Assembly (NCBI GenBank): GCA_964437515.1
Contig: CAYTHB010000016.1
Coordinates: 1 to 50,288, forward strand
Direction: 5' to 3'
DNA from: Sterolibacterium sp964437515
GTDB lineage: Bacteria > Pseudomonadota > Gammaproteobacteria > Burkholderiales > Rhodocyclaceae
DNA: 50,288 nt
Below, in pieces: positions 18,119-26,771 of the stretch (positions are counted from its first letter, which is position 1; the number at the start of each line of letters is the position of its first letter). The translations under genes were made by a program, and so were the position numbers. The notes beneath the pieces are model-generated. The model was not told the DNA's origin. It saw nothing but the letters and a program-made list of their open reading frames with translations, and searched no databases.

Positions 18119-18697
18119 TTATTTTTTTTCAGGAAGTAACTTGATTGACTCAATGATGATAGGTGTGACAGGAATGTCTTGAGCACGAGTTTTCGTCTTG
18201 CCTATTTTTTGAACGACATCAAAGCCCTGCGTGACTTTGCCGAATACGGCATATCCCCAGCCATCAAAGCTGGGGTAGTCGAGTGATTTGTTGTCAACGA
18301 GATTGATATAGAACTGTGCAGAGGCAGAATGCGGATCGCTGGTACGTGCCATGGCCAGGGTGCCGGCGAGGTTTTTCAAGCCATTTTTTGCTTCGTTTTC
18401 GATGGGGGCACGCGTGGTCTTTTCTTTCATATCTTGTGTGAATCCGCCTCCCTGGATCATGAAGTGATCAATCACACGATGAAAAATCGTATTGTTATAA
18501 AAGCCTTCTTTGATGTAGCCCAGAAAGTTTGTAACACTTTTAGGTGCCTTATCCGGGTAAAGCTCCGCCACAATCGTGCCTTGGCTGGTCTTGATTTCAA
18601 CCATCGGATAGGGGGTGGCGGGCGATGGTGCTGCGAAGGAAGGAAAGGCGCAAAGCGCCATGAACAGGCTGACTAGCAGCAAGAGGTGTCGTTTCAT
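18119..18697 (-). CDS. ppiA: Periplasmic cyclophilin-type peptidyl-prolyl isomerase
   Basis: 192 residues. Residues 1-22 form a classical Sec signal peptide ending in SFAAP. The cyclophilin core repeats the ppiB motifs (FHRVIDHFMIQGG, SASAQFYINL, GYAVFGKV). A periplasmic folding role for outer-membrane or secreted proteins is expected. It is located between the L,D-transpeptidase gene and ppiB, all on the same strand with gaps of 50-75 bp. Confidence 0.92.
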   Translation of the reverse strand: MKRHLLLLVSLFMALCAFPSFAAPSPATPYPMVEIKTSQGTIVAELYPDKAPKSVTNFLGYIKEGFYNNTIFHRVIDHFMIQGGGFTQDMKEKTTRAPIENEAKNGLKNLAGTLAMARTSDPHSASAQFYINLVDNKSLDYPSFDGWGYAVFGKVTQGFDVVQKIGKTKTRAQDIPVTPIIIESIKLLPEKK

Positions 18698-18770
18698 GAG
18701 AGGGATGGTGGCTACTACCGGAAATTAAGAAATCGTATGGGGATAAGCAAACCGGGTGGCGACGCGATTG

Positions 18771-20003
18771 TCAGGCGCTTCCTTCGTAGATGATTTTCCA
18801 GCGGCCATTTTCTTTTTGCCAGTATTGACGTTTTTTCATCAGGTTAGAAAGGTTGTTGCTGCGGTAGTTCTGTTCAAAGGTGACCACCACGATTTCATCC
18901 TTACCCGGATTGCGAAACATGCTCATGTTTTCAGTGGCAACCTTGACCCATTGTTTGCCGCTGGCGACCTGCCGCTTGCGTTCACTCCATTGAGCAAGGT
19001 TCTGTCCATCCCCATTGAATCGTGTTGAATAATGGCTCAGGTAACGATCGACATTCATGCTTTCCCAGTCAGTGCGCCACTGATTGAGCTCTTTTTGCAA
19101 AGCGATACGTTCGCTATGCCATTCGTCGATGGAAAGCCATTCGACATCGTCGCTGATGATGACAGGGGTCAAGCCAATCTGGAGGTTTTTTGAGAGGGTA
19201 TTGAAATCCTGATTAGATAGGACAACGCAACCATCGGAAGCCTTGGGGGGGCGTGAATAGGTATCTGAGGGCGTGCCATGCAGCCAGATTCCGTGACCAT
19301 TACGACCATTACGCTTGTCCCATTCATTGGGATAGCTGATGGGAAATGCACCGGGGCCATAGAAGTCTCCCAGTTTCTGGCGTGGCAGACTGGAGGTCAC
19401 GTGATAGACCCCCAAGGGCGTTTTTTTGTCACCCTCGCGTGCCTTATCTACGCCCAACTTGCCATGGGTGATGTAGTAGTCCGCGACAAAGCGGGGGGCA
19501 CCTTGTTCGTTCTGATAGAGATATAGACGGGATTTTTTGGTATCAATAACGACAGCGTATTTTTGATCCTGCTGCATCTGTAACAGGTAGCGCGGTACGG
19601 CATTGTTGGACGGTTTGTTGCGATAAGCTTTCAGACGTGCGATGGCTTCATCGCGCAGGTCAGCTAGTTTGTCGGATGGGGCGTTGGCGACATTGCCAAA
19701 ACCTTTGATTTGACGTGTGCGAGCCAGCAGTAAATCACCTTTGACGAGTTGCGCAAGACGAAAATTCGGGTAGGCGCGAGTCAGGTTTTCAACCTGCTGC
19801 AAAGCCAGATCAAGCCGGTTTTGGTCGATGGCTTCAAAAATACGCGCCAACTGAGCTTCGGGCCCCGAATCCGAATAACGAACGGCACTGGGGGCAGGAA
19901 TGGCGAGCGTCGTCCCCATCATCGCGCAGATCAAGGCGGTGACTCCTCGCTTTAACCACGTTCTCAGTGTCAAGGATGGGTACCTCATACTCCTCTCGCT
20001 CAT
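18771..20003 (-). CDS. L,D-transpeptidase (YkuD) with C-terminal NTF2-like domain
   Basis: About 410 residues from the ATG at 20003; an earlier ATG would overlap the upstream gene. A hydrophobic N-terminal segment (export), a helical/TPR-like region with a short repeat, then the YkuD catalytic domain: the HGTPSDTYSRPP loop and the active Cys in ASDGCVVL (near residue 260). YkuD enzymes make 3-3 peptidoglycan crosslinks or attach proteins to peptidoglycan. The last 105 residues form an NTF2/SnoaL-like alpha+beta domain similar in pattern to the C-terminus of the upstream TPR protein (W...W...Y...Y and a final GRWKI). A shared ligand or partnership is likely. Confidence 0.88.
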   Translation of the reverse strand: MSERSMRYPSLTLRTWLKRGVTALICAMMGTTLAIPAPSAVRYSDSGPEAQLARIFEAIDQNRLDLALQQVENLTRAYPNFRLAQLVKGDLLLARTRQIKGFGNVANAPSDKLADLRDEAIARLKAYRNKPSNNAVPRYLLQMQQDQKYAVVIDTKKSRLYLYQNEQGAPRFVADYYITHGKLGVDKAREGDKKTPLGVYHVTSSLPRQKLGDFYGPGAFPISYPNEWDKRNGRNGHGIWLHGTPSDTYSRPPKASDGCVVLSNQDFNTLSKNLQIGLTPVIISDDVEWLSIDEWHSERIALQKELNQWRTDWESMNVDRYLSHYSTRFNGDGQNLAQWSERKRQVASGKQWVKVATENMSMFRNPGKDEIVVVTFEQNYRSNNLSNLMKKRQYWQKENGRWKIIYEGSA

Positions 20004-20029
20004 GCTGAGTTGATTCTCAGCAGAAAACG

Positions 20030-21085
20030 TCAGATACGTTCCTGCTGGATTTTCCATTTGCCATCACGCTTGATCATGATGAGCGTCTTGTTACCACTGG
20101 TTTTGAGTGAAGAAGATTGGTAATGCTGGCGGAAACGTACAGTCGCACGGTCGGAACCATCCATTGTAACCTTGATGTTATCCGCACTGACCTTGATATT
20201 ACCCGGCTTGTTGATACGTTTATGACGCTCAGATTCCCATGCGCTGCGAGATTGTCCACCGGGTGTCTTGAAGTCCTTTGCGTAATAAGACAGGTAAACC
20301 TTGACGTTTTTCTTCGACCAGGCCGATGCCCAAGCCTCAACCGCACGGCTGACATCATTATCCTCGGCAGCATTGCTGCTGGATTCGTTGGACGGTGAGT
20401 TCTTCGCAGGTTTTTCGGAGGCGGCAGGTGCGGCGAGTGCCTGTGAAGCAGGCTGCGTTGCTGGCGGTGTCGTGCTGGGTGCTGTCGGTGCTGCAGCAAT
20501 GGCAACAGGTGCAGGTTTGGGTGTGGGGCGTGTCCCACCTGCGACCGGTGAAGAGGTGCGCCCGCCTCCCGTCATCATGTCTCGAATCATGGAGAGCTTG
20601 GTTTGGGCGCTGGTGTTCGATGAGTCGATCGAAAGCGCCTTATCGTAGGCTTGACTCGCCATGTGGGCATAAATATCACCGAGATTTTCATGCGCAGTCG
20701 CGTAGGAAGGATGGGTGCGTATGGCCATTTCCAGTGCCTGACGTGCCTTGTCGTACTGCTTTTGCTGGGCGTAAATGACAGCAAGGTTGTTGTAAGGCTC
20801 GGGCGACTCAGGAAATTCTTCCGTCAGCTTGGTGAACACGACAATCGCCTCGGGCTGGCGATTCATTTCGGTCAGGATGAGTCCCTTGAGAAAACGCCCT
20901 TGAGGATCTTTGGGATTGGATGACAGGTATTGGTCAACCTTGTCGAGTGCCTGAGTGTATTGGGACTGCTTCATCAGCTTGCCGACATCCTGCAGGGTGT
21001 CGGCGTGAGCAAGCGACGTCAGTGCAACGAGTGCAGCAACAGCAATAGTAATAGGCGTTCTCATACTGAAGCGACGGGTGCTCAT
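20030..21085 (-). CDS. Exported TPR protein with C-terminal NTF2-like domain
   Basis: 351 residues. Signal peptide to about residue 28 (ALTSLAHAD), about three TPR repeats (residues 35-160; the DKARQALEMAI helix is typical), then a Pro/Ala/Thr-rich linker (about residues 175-235). The C-terminal domain of about 105 residues ends in DGKWKIQQ and resembles the tail of the downstream L,D-transpeptidase. It probably acts as a periplasmic scaffold for cell-wall remodelling. RBS AAGGA precedes the ATG. It heads the minus-strand run and is divergent from cysS with about 149 bp between them. Confidence 0.85.
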   Translation of the reverse strand: MSTRRFSMRTPITIAVAALVALTSLAHADTLQDVGKLMKQSQYTQALDKVDQYLSSNPKDPQGRFLKGLILTEMNRQPEAIVVFTKLTEEFPESPEPYNNLAVIYAQQKQYDKARQALEMAIRTHPSYATAHENLGDIYAHMASQAYDKALSIDSSNTSAQTKLSMIRDMMTGGGRTSSPVAGGTRPTPKPAPVAIAAAPTAPSTTPPATQPASQALAAPAASEKPAKNSPSNESSSNAAEDNDVSRAVEAWASAWSKKNVKVYLSYYAKDFKTPGGQSRSAWESERHKRINKPGNIKVSADNIKVTMDGSDRATVRFRQHYQSSSLKTSGNKTLIMIKRDGKWKIQQERI

Positions 21086-21234
21086 GTTATAGTCGTTCCT
21101 TTTTTCAGGCGGTTTTTAACCGGCTCATTCTACCAGAAAGAGACTGGCAGGACGCTGGAAGCAGGAAGCTTCCACAGTCGGCAGCGTATGAGGGCATCCA
21201 GTCGCGTAATGAGATAGCATGAGCATCATTGTTG

Positions 21235-22635
21235 ATGAATCAAGTGTTGAAAATTCATAATTCCATGACGCGGGACAAGCAGGAGTTTGTCCCGATAGAC
21301 CCCGGCCGTGTCCGGATGTATGTGTGTGGCATGACCGTTTATGACTATTGTCATTTGGGGCACGCACGCGTGCTGGTCGTTTTCGATATGGTGGCGCGCT
21401 GGTTGCGTGCCAGTGCTTATCAGGTGACCTATGTACGCAATATTACGGACATCGACGACAAAATCATCCGGCGAGCTCAAGAAAATGGCGAGAGCCTGCG
21501 GACATTGACGGATCGTTTTATTGCAGCCATGCACGAGGATGCTGATGCGCTGGGCGTGCAACGTCCGGATCATGAGCCGCGTGCGACGGAATTTGTACCA
21601 CATATGTTGGATATGATTGGTACGCTGGAAAAAAATGGCTACGCCTATGTGGCCGACAATCATGATGTCTGTTTCCATGTCCGAAAATTTGAAAATTACG
21701 GCAAATTGTCGGGTAAATCGCTGGAAGACCTGCGTGCGGGTGAGCGTGTGGACGTGGCGGGTGGCAAGCAGGATCCTCTCGATTTCGTGCTCTGGAAACG
21801 TGGAAAGAGCGACGAGCCTGATGAGGCACGATGGAATTCGCCGTGGGGCGATGGGCGACCGGGCTGGCATATCGAATGCTCGGCGATGAGCTCCCAACTA
21901 TTGGGGGAGCATTTCGATATTCATGGTGGGGGTCAGGATTTACAGTTTCCACATCACGAAAACGAAATAGCCCAGAGTGAGGGTGCGCATGGTCATCCCT
22001 TTGTCAATTACTGGATGCATAACGGCTTTGTGCGGGTCGATGATGAAAAAATGTCGAAGTCCCTCGGCAACTTTTTCACCATTCGTGAAGTTCTGAAAGC
22101 CTATGATGCCGAAGTGGTGCGATTCTTTATTCTGCGGGCTCATTATCGTAGCCCGCTCAATTACTCCGATACCCATCTGGATGACGCGAGAAGTGCGCTG
22201 ACGCGACTGTATACGGCGTTGAAAGTGGCACCGCAGAGTGCTGGAGAGGATCTCATAATCGATTGGGCGCAGCCCCATGCGGCACGATATAAAGTGGCAC
22301 TGGATGATGACTTCAATACCCCCGAAGCGTTGGCGGTGTTGTTCGATTTGGCGGCAGAGGTTAATCGTACTCAGGATGCCAGCTTGGCGAACCTGTTGCG
22401 TGGGCTGGGAGGGGTGATGGGCTTGTTGCAGCGCCCTCCAATTGAATTTCTCCAAGCCGTTCCCTTGTCGGGGGCTGGGATTGCCGAAGCGGAAATCAAT
22501 CAACGCATCAGCGATCGTGCGACTGCAAAAAAAGCACGAAATTTTGCCGAAGCGGATCGCATACGTGCCGATTTGCTTGCGGCGGGCATCATTCTTGAGG
22601 ATACGCCTCAAGGAACACTTTGGCGACGCGCCTGA
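21235..22635 (+). CDS. cysS: Cysteinyl-tRNA synthetase
   Basis: 466-residue class Ia synthetase. The zinc Cys in YVCGMTVYD, the HIGH-type motif HLGHAR, the WHIECSAM region and the KMSKS loop are all visible, in the right order. It charges tRNA-Cys in the cytoplasm. The ATG at 21235 is chosen; two TTG codons immediately precede it but the conserved N-terminus (LKIHNSMTR) begins here. It is followed by tRNA-Leu about 108 bp downstream. Confidence 0.95.
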   Translation: MNQVLKIHNSMTRDKQEFVPIDPGRVRMYVCGMTVYDYCHLGHARVLVVFDMVARWLRASAYQVTYVRNITDIDDKIIRRAQENGESLRTLTDRFIAAMHEDADALGVQRPDHEPRATEFVPHMLDMIGTLEKNGYAYVADNHDVCFHVRKFENYGKLSGKSLEDLRAGERVDVAGGKQDPLDFVLWKRGKSDEPDEARWNSPWGDGRPGWHIECSAMSSQLLGEHFDIHGGGQDLQFPHHENEIAQSEGAHGHPFVNYWMHNGFVRVDDEKMSKSLGNFFTIREVLKAYDAEVVRFFILRAHYRSPLNYSDTHLDDARSALTRLYTALKVAPQSAGEDLIIDWAQPHAARYKVALDDDFNTPEALAVLFDLAAEVNRTQDASLANLLRGLGGVMGLLQRPPIEFLQAVPLSGAGIAEAEINQRISDRATAKKARNFAEADRIRADLLAAGIILEDTPQGTLWRRA

Positions 22636-22743
22636 CGAGGTCTATGGCAATGTACGAAAAACGTAACAAAACGAAGTGATTGGAAGGGTTTGGCTGCGGA
22701 CAGAGTATTATTCTTTTGATAGTCTGCTCGTAGCAGTCATGAG

Positions 22744-22828
22744 GCGCGGGTGATGGAATTGGTAGACATAGCAGACTTAAAATCTGCCGGCTTCGGCCGT
22801 ACGGGTTCAAGTCCCGTCCTGCGCACCA
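22744..22828 (+). tRNA. tRNA-Leu (anticodon TAA)
   Basis: 85 nt with CCA encoded. The acceptor arms GCGCGGG (22744-22750) and CCTGCGC (22818-22824) pair with one G-U. The anticodon loop is ACTTAAAAT within CAGACTTAAAATCTG, giving TAA. A long variable arm (GCCGGCTTCGGCC region) marks a class II tRNA, and the T loop TTCAAGT is present. It reads UUA codons. Confidence 0.96.
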
Positions 22829-22894
22829 CTCAGTTCTATTTATTGGGGCTGCTGAATTTGGCTTACGGCATCTTCATTCAGGACTGCTCCTGAC

Positions 22895-24574
22895 ATGAAG
22901 TTGCTGTCCTTTCTTTATCGCCAATCCAAACCGTTGTTGTTGTTTTCAACCACCACGGGCATCCTGAGCGGTTTGAGTGGTGCTGCACTGGTGGCGGTCA
23001 TCGGCAAAGGACTGAGTCTGAGCTTGAGCCTGAATGTGGATCATCAGCAATTGAGCCGCTATGCCGCCCTGTTTTTTGTATTGGTCGTTATCCATCTCTT
23101 GACCAAGTCGGCCTCTGAAATCTCCTTGTTGCGTTTGACGCAGGCAGCCATTTGTAGCTTGCGCATTGCCTTGAGTCGTAAAGTTCTTGCTGCTCCACAA
23201 AAACGTCTTCAGGCCTTGGGGAAATCGGAATTGCTCGTGATTCTGACCAAAGATGTCGATGCCTTTACGCAATCCTTCGTTTCATTGCCGATTGCCTTTG
23301 GAAATCTCATCATCATCAGTACCTGCCTGATCTACATGGTTTGGCTGTCATGGCAGGTTTTTTTGGTGATTGTTCTGTTTGGGGTGCTGGGAACCTTGAG
23401 TTTCACCGTGGCCGAACGTGGTCCTCTCCGCTTGCTGGAGCGTGTGCGTGAGCAAATGAATACGCTCTATCAGCACTTTCGGGATTTGATCGAAGGTAGT
23501 CGTGAGTTGCAACTCAACCGGACGCGCGCCCATCTGTTCATCAACAAAGTCCTTGCTAACGAAGCTTGGATGTATCGCAAGAATGTGATTACCAGCATGA
23601 AGGGCTACGCTATCGTCGTCAATTTTGCCACGGTGCTCTTCTATGTCTTGATTGGTACTGTTCTGTTCGTGGTTCCGCAATGGATGGGGACAGGATGGAT
23701 CGGTACGACGCCATCGATCGAACTGATGTCGACCCTTGCCTTGATCTTGCTGTATCTGGTTCGACCGGTGAGTGAGCTAGCCGTTGCCATCCCGGTTGTT
23801 CGCGGTGCTGAGATTGCCTTGCATCGTATCCAGCAACTGGATCGTGATCTGGAAGAGGGGCAAAGCCTCGTTGCTACAAAACCGGTACGGCATCATGTCG
23901 TTGTCCGTCAAGGATGGAATATCGCGCTCACCGGCATCCGTCACCACTATCCCAGCAGTAGCGATGACAGCCAGTTCGTACTCGGGCCACTGGACTTCTC
24001 CATCCAGCAAGGCGAAATTCTCTACATCGTGGGCGGCAACGGTAGTGGCAAGACCACGCTGGCCATGCTCATCCTCGGCCTTTATCGCCCCGATGAAGGC
24101 AGCATCACGGTGAATGGCCATCCCGTGACCGAAGAAAATATCGACACCTATCGGCAGAATTTCTCTGCCGTGTTCGCTGATTTCCATCTCTTCGAACATC
24201 TGCTCGAACCAGATCCCGACCAGACCACGCTGTCGTCCCGAGCCCAACATTACATCGATGCATTGGGTATGACCCACAAAGTCAAGGTCGTCGATGGCCG
24301 GTTTTCGACTCTGGGGCTTTCAACAGGACAACGAAAACGGTTGGCGCTGGTCTCAGCCTATCTAGAAGATCGCCCCATTTATCTCTTCGATGAATGGGCA
24401 GCGGATCAGGACCCAGCTTTCAAACGTGTTTTTTACACCGAACTGCTGCCCGAACTGAAATCACGCGGCAAGACGGCTATCGTCATCACGCATGACGATG
24501 CCTATTTCAGCTACGCCGATCGGGTCATCAAGTTGGAAGACGGGCATCGGGGGCGAGATTACGGTCAAAAATAA
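22895..24574 (+). CDS. SyrD/PvdE-type cyclic-peptide export ABC transporter
   Basis: 559 residues: an N-terminal six-span exporter domain (about 1-310) fused to an ABC ATPase. Walker A GGNGSGKTT (about residue 383), signature LSTGQRKRLAL and Walker B IYLFDEWAADQDP are present. The unusual EWAADQDP block after Walker B is the mark of the SyrD/PvdE/COG4615 family, whose members export non-ribosomal lipopeptides or siderophore precursors. No NRPS is nearby, so the cargo is unknown; the polyketide locus 8 kb downstream is a speculative source. It lies directly after tRNA-Leu. Its 3' end overlaps the convergent small gene by 10 bp. Confidence 0.88.
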   Translation: MKLLSFLYRQSKPLLLFSTTTGILSGLSGAALVAVIGKGLSLSLSLNVDHQQLSRYAALFFVLVVIHLLTKSASEISLLRLTQAAICSLRIALSRKVLAAPQKRLQALGKSELLVILTKDVDAFTQSFVSLPIAFGNLIIISTCLIYMVWLSWQVFLVIVLFGVLGTLSFTVAERGPLRLLERVREQMNTLYQHFRDLIEGSRELQLNRTRAHLFINKVLANEAWMYRKNVITSMKGYAIVVNFATVLFYVLIGTVLFVVPQWMGTGWIGTTPSIELMSTLALILLYLVRPVSELAVAIPVVRGAEIALHRIQQLDRDLEEGQSLVATKPVRHHVVVRQGWNIALTGIRHHYPSSSDDSQFVLGPLDFSIQQGEILYIVGGNGSGKTTLAMLILGLYRPDEGSITVNGHPVTEENIDTYRQNFSAVFADFHLFEHLLEPDPDQTTLSSRAQHYIDALGMTHKVKVVDGRFSTLGLSTGQRKRLALVSAYLEDRPIYLFDEWAADQDPAFKRVFYTELLPELKSRGKTAIVITHDDAYFSYADRVIKLEDGHRGRDYGQK

Positions 24575-24747
24575 AAAGCCATCATCAAGGCGACGATAGC
24601 GTAAAGCACAATGACTTCCCAGAAGGCTACGGGATTGTCATCGCGCAAAATGGTTTTTGACCCCCACTTGTCTTTTGCTGCGACAGCGCCTGTATGGATG
24701 GCATACAGAATGTAGATGACAACAAAAACCGCAAACAATTTGAACAT
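24565..24747 (-). CDS. Small two-span membrane protein, unknown family
   Basis: 60 residues from the ATG at 24747. One hydrophobic span lies at the start (KLFAVFVVIYILYAI) and a second at the end (VIVLYAIVALMMAFYF), with a short charged loop between them. No family recognised. No good ribosome-binding site is seen, and a longer TTG start would run into the upstream gene. It is 19 bp beyond the stop of the membrane gene 24767-25597, so the two may be cotranscribed. It overlaps the ABC exporter gene tail-to-tail. Confidence 0.5.
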   Translation of the reverse strand: MFKLFAVFVVIYILYAIHTGAVAAKDKWGSKTILRDDNPVAFWEVIVLYAIVALMMAFYF

Positions 24748-24766
24748 GGCGAATTTGGAATTTACT

Positions 24767-25597
24767 CTACGGTTTGCGCAGGACAAGGTATTCAATCAGT
24801 AGCCGTATCAGCCCGAAGAGTGCACCGAGTATTCCGGCCGAAACAGCAATCATCGCTAATAAGCCCAAACCAATGGGGTTGCCTTCGGCAGGGCCCAGCA
24901 GCATATAAAGCAGAAGCGGTAATGTTCCCACAGCGCCCAGTATGACGCTCCAGCGAAGCCGTTTCATGCCAACAGAATGCCTTGGCCAGTTATCCTTATT
25001 GATCGATGGGCTGGGAGGCGTCAATGGATGCGATGGATGTGATGGATGCGTGTGTTTCGTGAGTGTCATGATCTGTTCTTTTTTCAGATCTGACATTTTT
25101 TGTGAGTTCTGCTTCAACAAGGGCTTTCGGCGCGGGATAAACTTTTTTTCAGGGACAAAAACTTTTGCAAGCAGTTTTCCCACCAAGGCTCCCGGTGCGG
25201 CGCAAATGAGTCCGAACGGTGCGGCAATCATCAATTCAAACGGCCATAGATTATGGGAAGTCGAGTCTTGCAAACCATCAAATAAAACGCGTGTAAATAC
25301 AACAGCAATGACGATGGCGGTTGCCTGAAACGTGGTGCTCCAGAACAAGGCACCACGGACACATGAAATAAATGCTGTGAATGTCACCAATAACATACCG
25401 GGATGCAAAATTGCGTCAGGTAGATTGGGTTTTTGGGTCATCCAGAATGGAATGCCAGCGGCAAAAAAACTAGAAACCACCCAGAAAATTGAAATGTTCG
25501 GATTGTGTTGTGGCTCTGCCCCTGCTTCTGATCCGGCAAGTACGTCTTGATGAGCATTTTGTGAAGAAGATGGCTTTGGGAACGTATTTGAAGTCAT
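24767..25597 (-). CDS. Multi-span membrane protein of unknown function
   Basis: 276 residues from the ATG at 25597. About five or six hydrophobic segments fall in two groups (residues 35-145 and 205-275), separated by a basic loop. The loop contains a 9-bp DNA tandem repeat (three units at 25024-25050) that encodes the HPSHPSHP run. No family was recognised. The start at 25597 is used because the upstream in-frame extension shows nothing conserved and collides with the divergent permease promoter region. Confidence 0.6.
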   Translation of the reverse strand: MTSNTFPKPSSSQNAHQDVLAGSEAGAEPQHNPNISIFWVVSSFFAAGIPFWMTQKPNLPDAILHPGMLLVTFTAFISCVRGALFWSTTFQATAIVIAVVFTRVLFDGLQDSTSHNLWPFELMIAAPFGLICAAPGALVGKLLAKVFVPEKKFIPRRKPLLKQNSQKMSDLKKEQIMTLTKHTHPSHPSHPLTPPSPSINKDNWPRHSVGMKRLRWSVILGAVGTLPLLLYMLLGPAEGNPIGLGLLAMIAVSAGILGALFGLIRLLIEYLVLRKP

Positions 25598-25672
25598 GAT
25601 GCCTCTGGCAGTGAATGGATGAGCTTCCTGCGAAAATGCAATAATACAAAATTCGTTTCTGGCCACGATGAT

Positions 25673-26692
25673 ATGAACCGCGACTGGACATCGCCCTCCG
25701 ACATGCTACGCCATTTTGCTTTTGCGATTGCTTTGATAACGCCTTTGGCAATCATCAAGTTGCATCTTTTGCCCGCATTGCTGGCGGGGCTGCTGCTTTA
25801 TGTGCTGGTACGCAGTTTGTCGCCACTGCTCGAAAAACGCTTGTCCAACCATGCGTCGCGTCTGGTGTCCGTGACGGTGCTGGCAACGGTATTGATTGTC
25901 GGTGTTGGTGCCTTGGTCGTGGGTGTCAGTGCTTTTTTGCACAGTAACGTGAGCAGCTTGCCCGCACTGATGCAAAAAATGGCGGAAATATTGGAGACAT
26001 CGCGGGCATGGTTGCCTCAATGGCTCAATGCTTCCCTCCCTGCCAATACACAGGAAATTCAAATTCACCTCGCAAATTGGTTACGCGAACATGCGGGAGA
26101 GTTGCAGAAAATAGGGGGTGAAACCTTGCGGGGACTGGCTCATGCCCTGATCGGGGTCGTGGTGGGTGGCTTGTTGGCCTTGAGTGAAGTGAATGGCGGC
26201 GTAGTTACGGGATCTTTGACCCGCTTGCTGTCCGAACATGCCGGACGGTTTGTAAATGCCTTTCGTCAGGTGGTGTTTGCACAGGTACGAATTGCCGCGA
26301 TTAATGCCGCATTCACTGCCATTTATCTCATCCCCGTTCTGAAGCTTTTTGACATCCACCTTCCTCTGACGAAAAGCGTGATTGTGCTGACTTTCGTGGT
26401 AGGTCTGATTCCGATTGCAGGTAACCTGATCTCCAATACTGTCATCGTCATTCTCAGCCTGTCACACTCGCTGCAGCTTGCACTGATTTCGCTAATCTTC
26501 CTCGTGGTACTACACAAGATGGAGTATTTCCTCAATGCCCGTATCGTCGGCACACACATCAATGCACGTGCTTGGGAGTTGTTGCTGGCGATGCTGGCGA
26601 TGGAAGCCGTTTTTGGCATTGCCGGGCTGCTCATGGCACCCATTTATTACGCCTTTCTCAAGGTGGAATTGAGCGAGCGCAAACTGATTTGA
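25673..26692 (+). CDS. AI-2E/PerM-family membrane permease
   Basis: About 339 residues from the ATG at 25673; an in-frame ATG at 25619 is possible. Roughly eight hydrophobic segments in the 3 + large loop + 5 pattern of the AI-2E transporter-like family. The C-terminal block GLIPIAGNLISN followed by HKMEYFLNARIVG matches the family signature. Members are implicated in export of small molecules or ions; the name reflects early work on AI-2 and does not prove that substrate. It is divergent from the neighbouring membrane gene and about 80 bp upstream of the NYN gene. Confidence 0.82.
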   Translation: MNRDWTSPSDMLRHFAFAIALITPLAIIKLHLLPALLAGLLLYVLVRSLSPLLEKRLSNHASRLVSVTVLATVLIVGVGALVVGVSAFLHSNVSSLPALMQKMAEILETSRAWLPQWLNASLPANTQEIQIHLANWLREHAGELQKIGGETLRGLAHALIGVVVGGLLALSEVNGGVVTGSLTRLLSEHAGRFVNAFRQVVFAQVRIAAINAAFTAIYLIPVLKLFDIHLPLTKSVIVLTFVVGLIPIAGNLISNTVIVILSLSHSLQLALISLIFLVVLHKMEYFLNARIVGTHINARAWELLLAMLAMEAVFGIAGLLMAPIYYAFLKVELSERKLI

Positions 26693-26771
26693 AAGGCTGC
26701 AATAACAACATGTTTTCCGCTGGCTCGTTTATCTGTTTATCTTTTTATCCGTATCCCCTTCGGAGTTTTTA

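Noticed and set aside
21226..22611. Two long minus-strand frames over cysS
   Set aside because: They are antisense to the HIGH- and KMSKS-containing synthetase.
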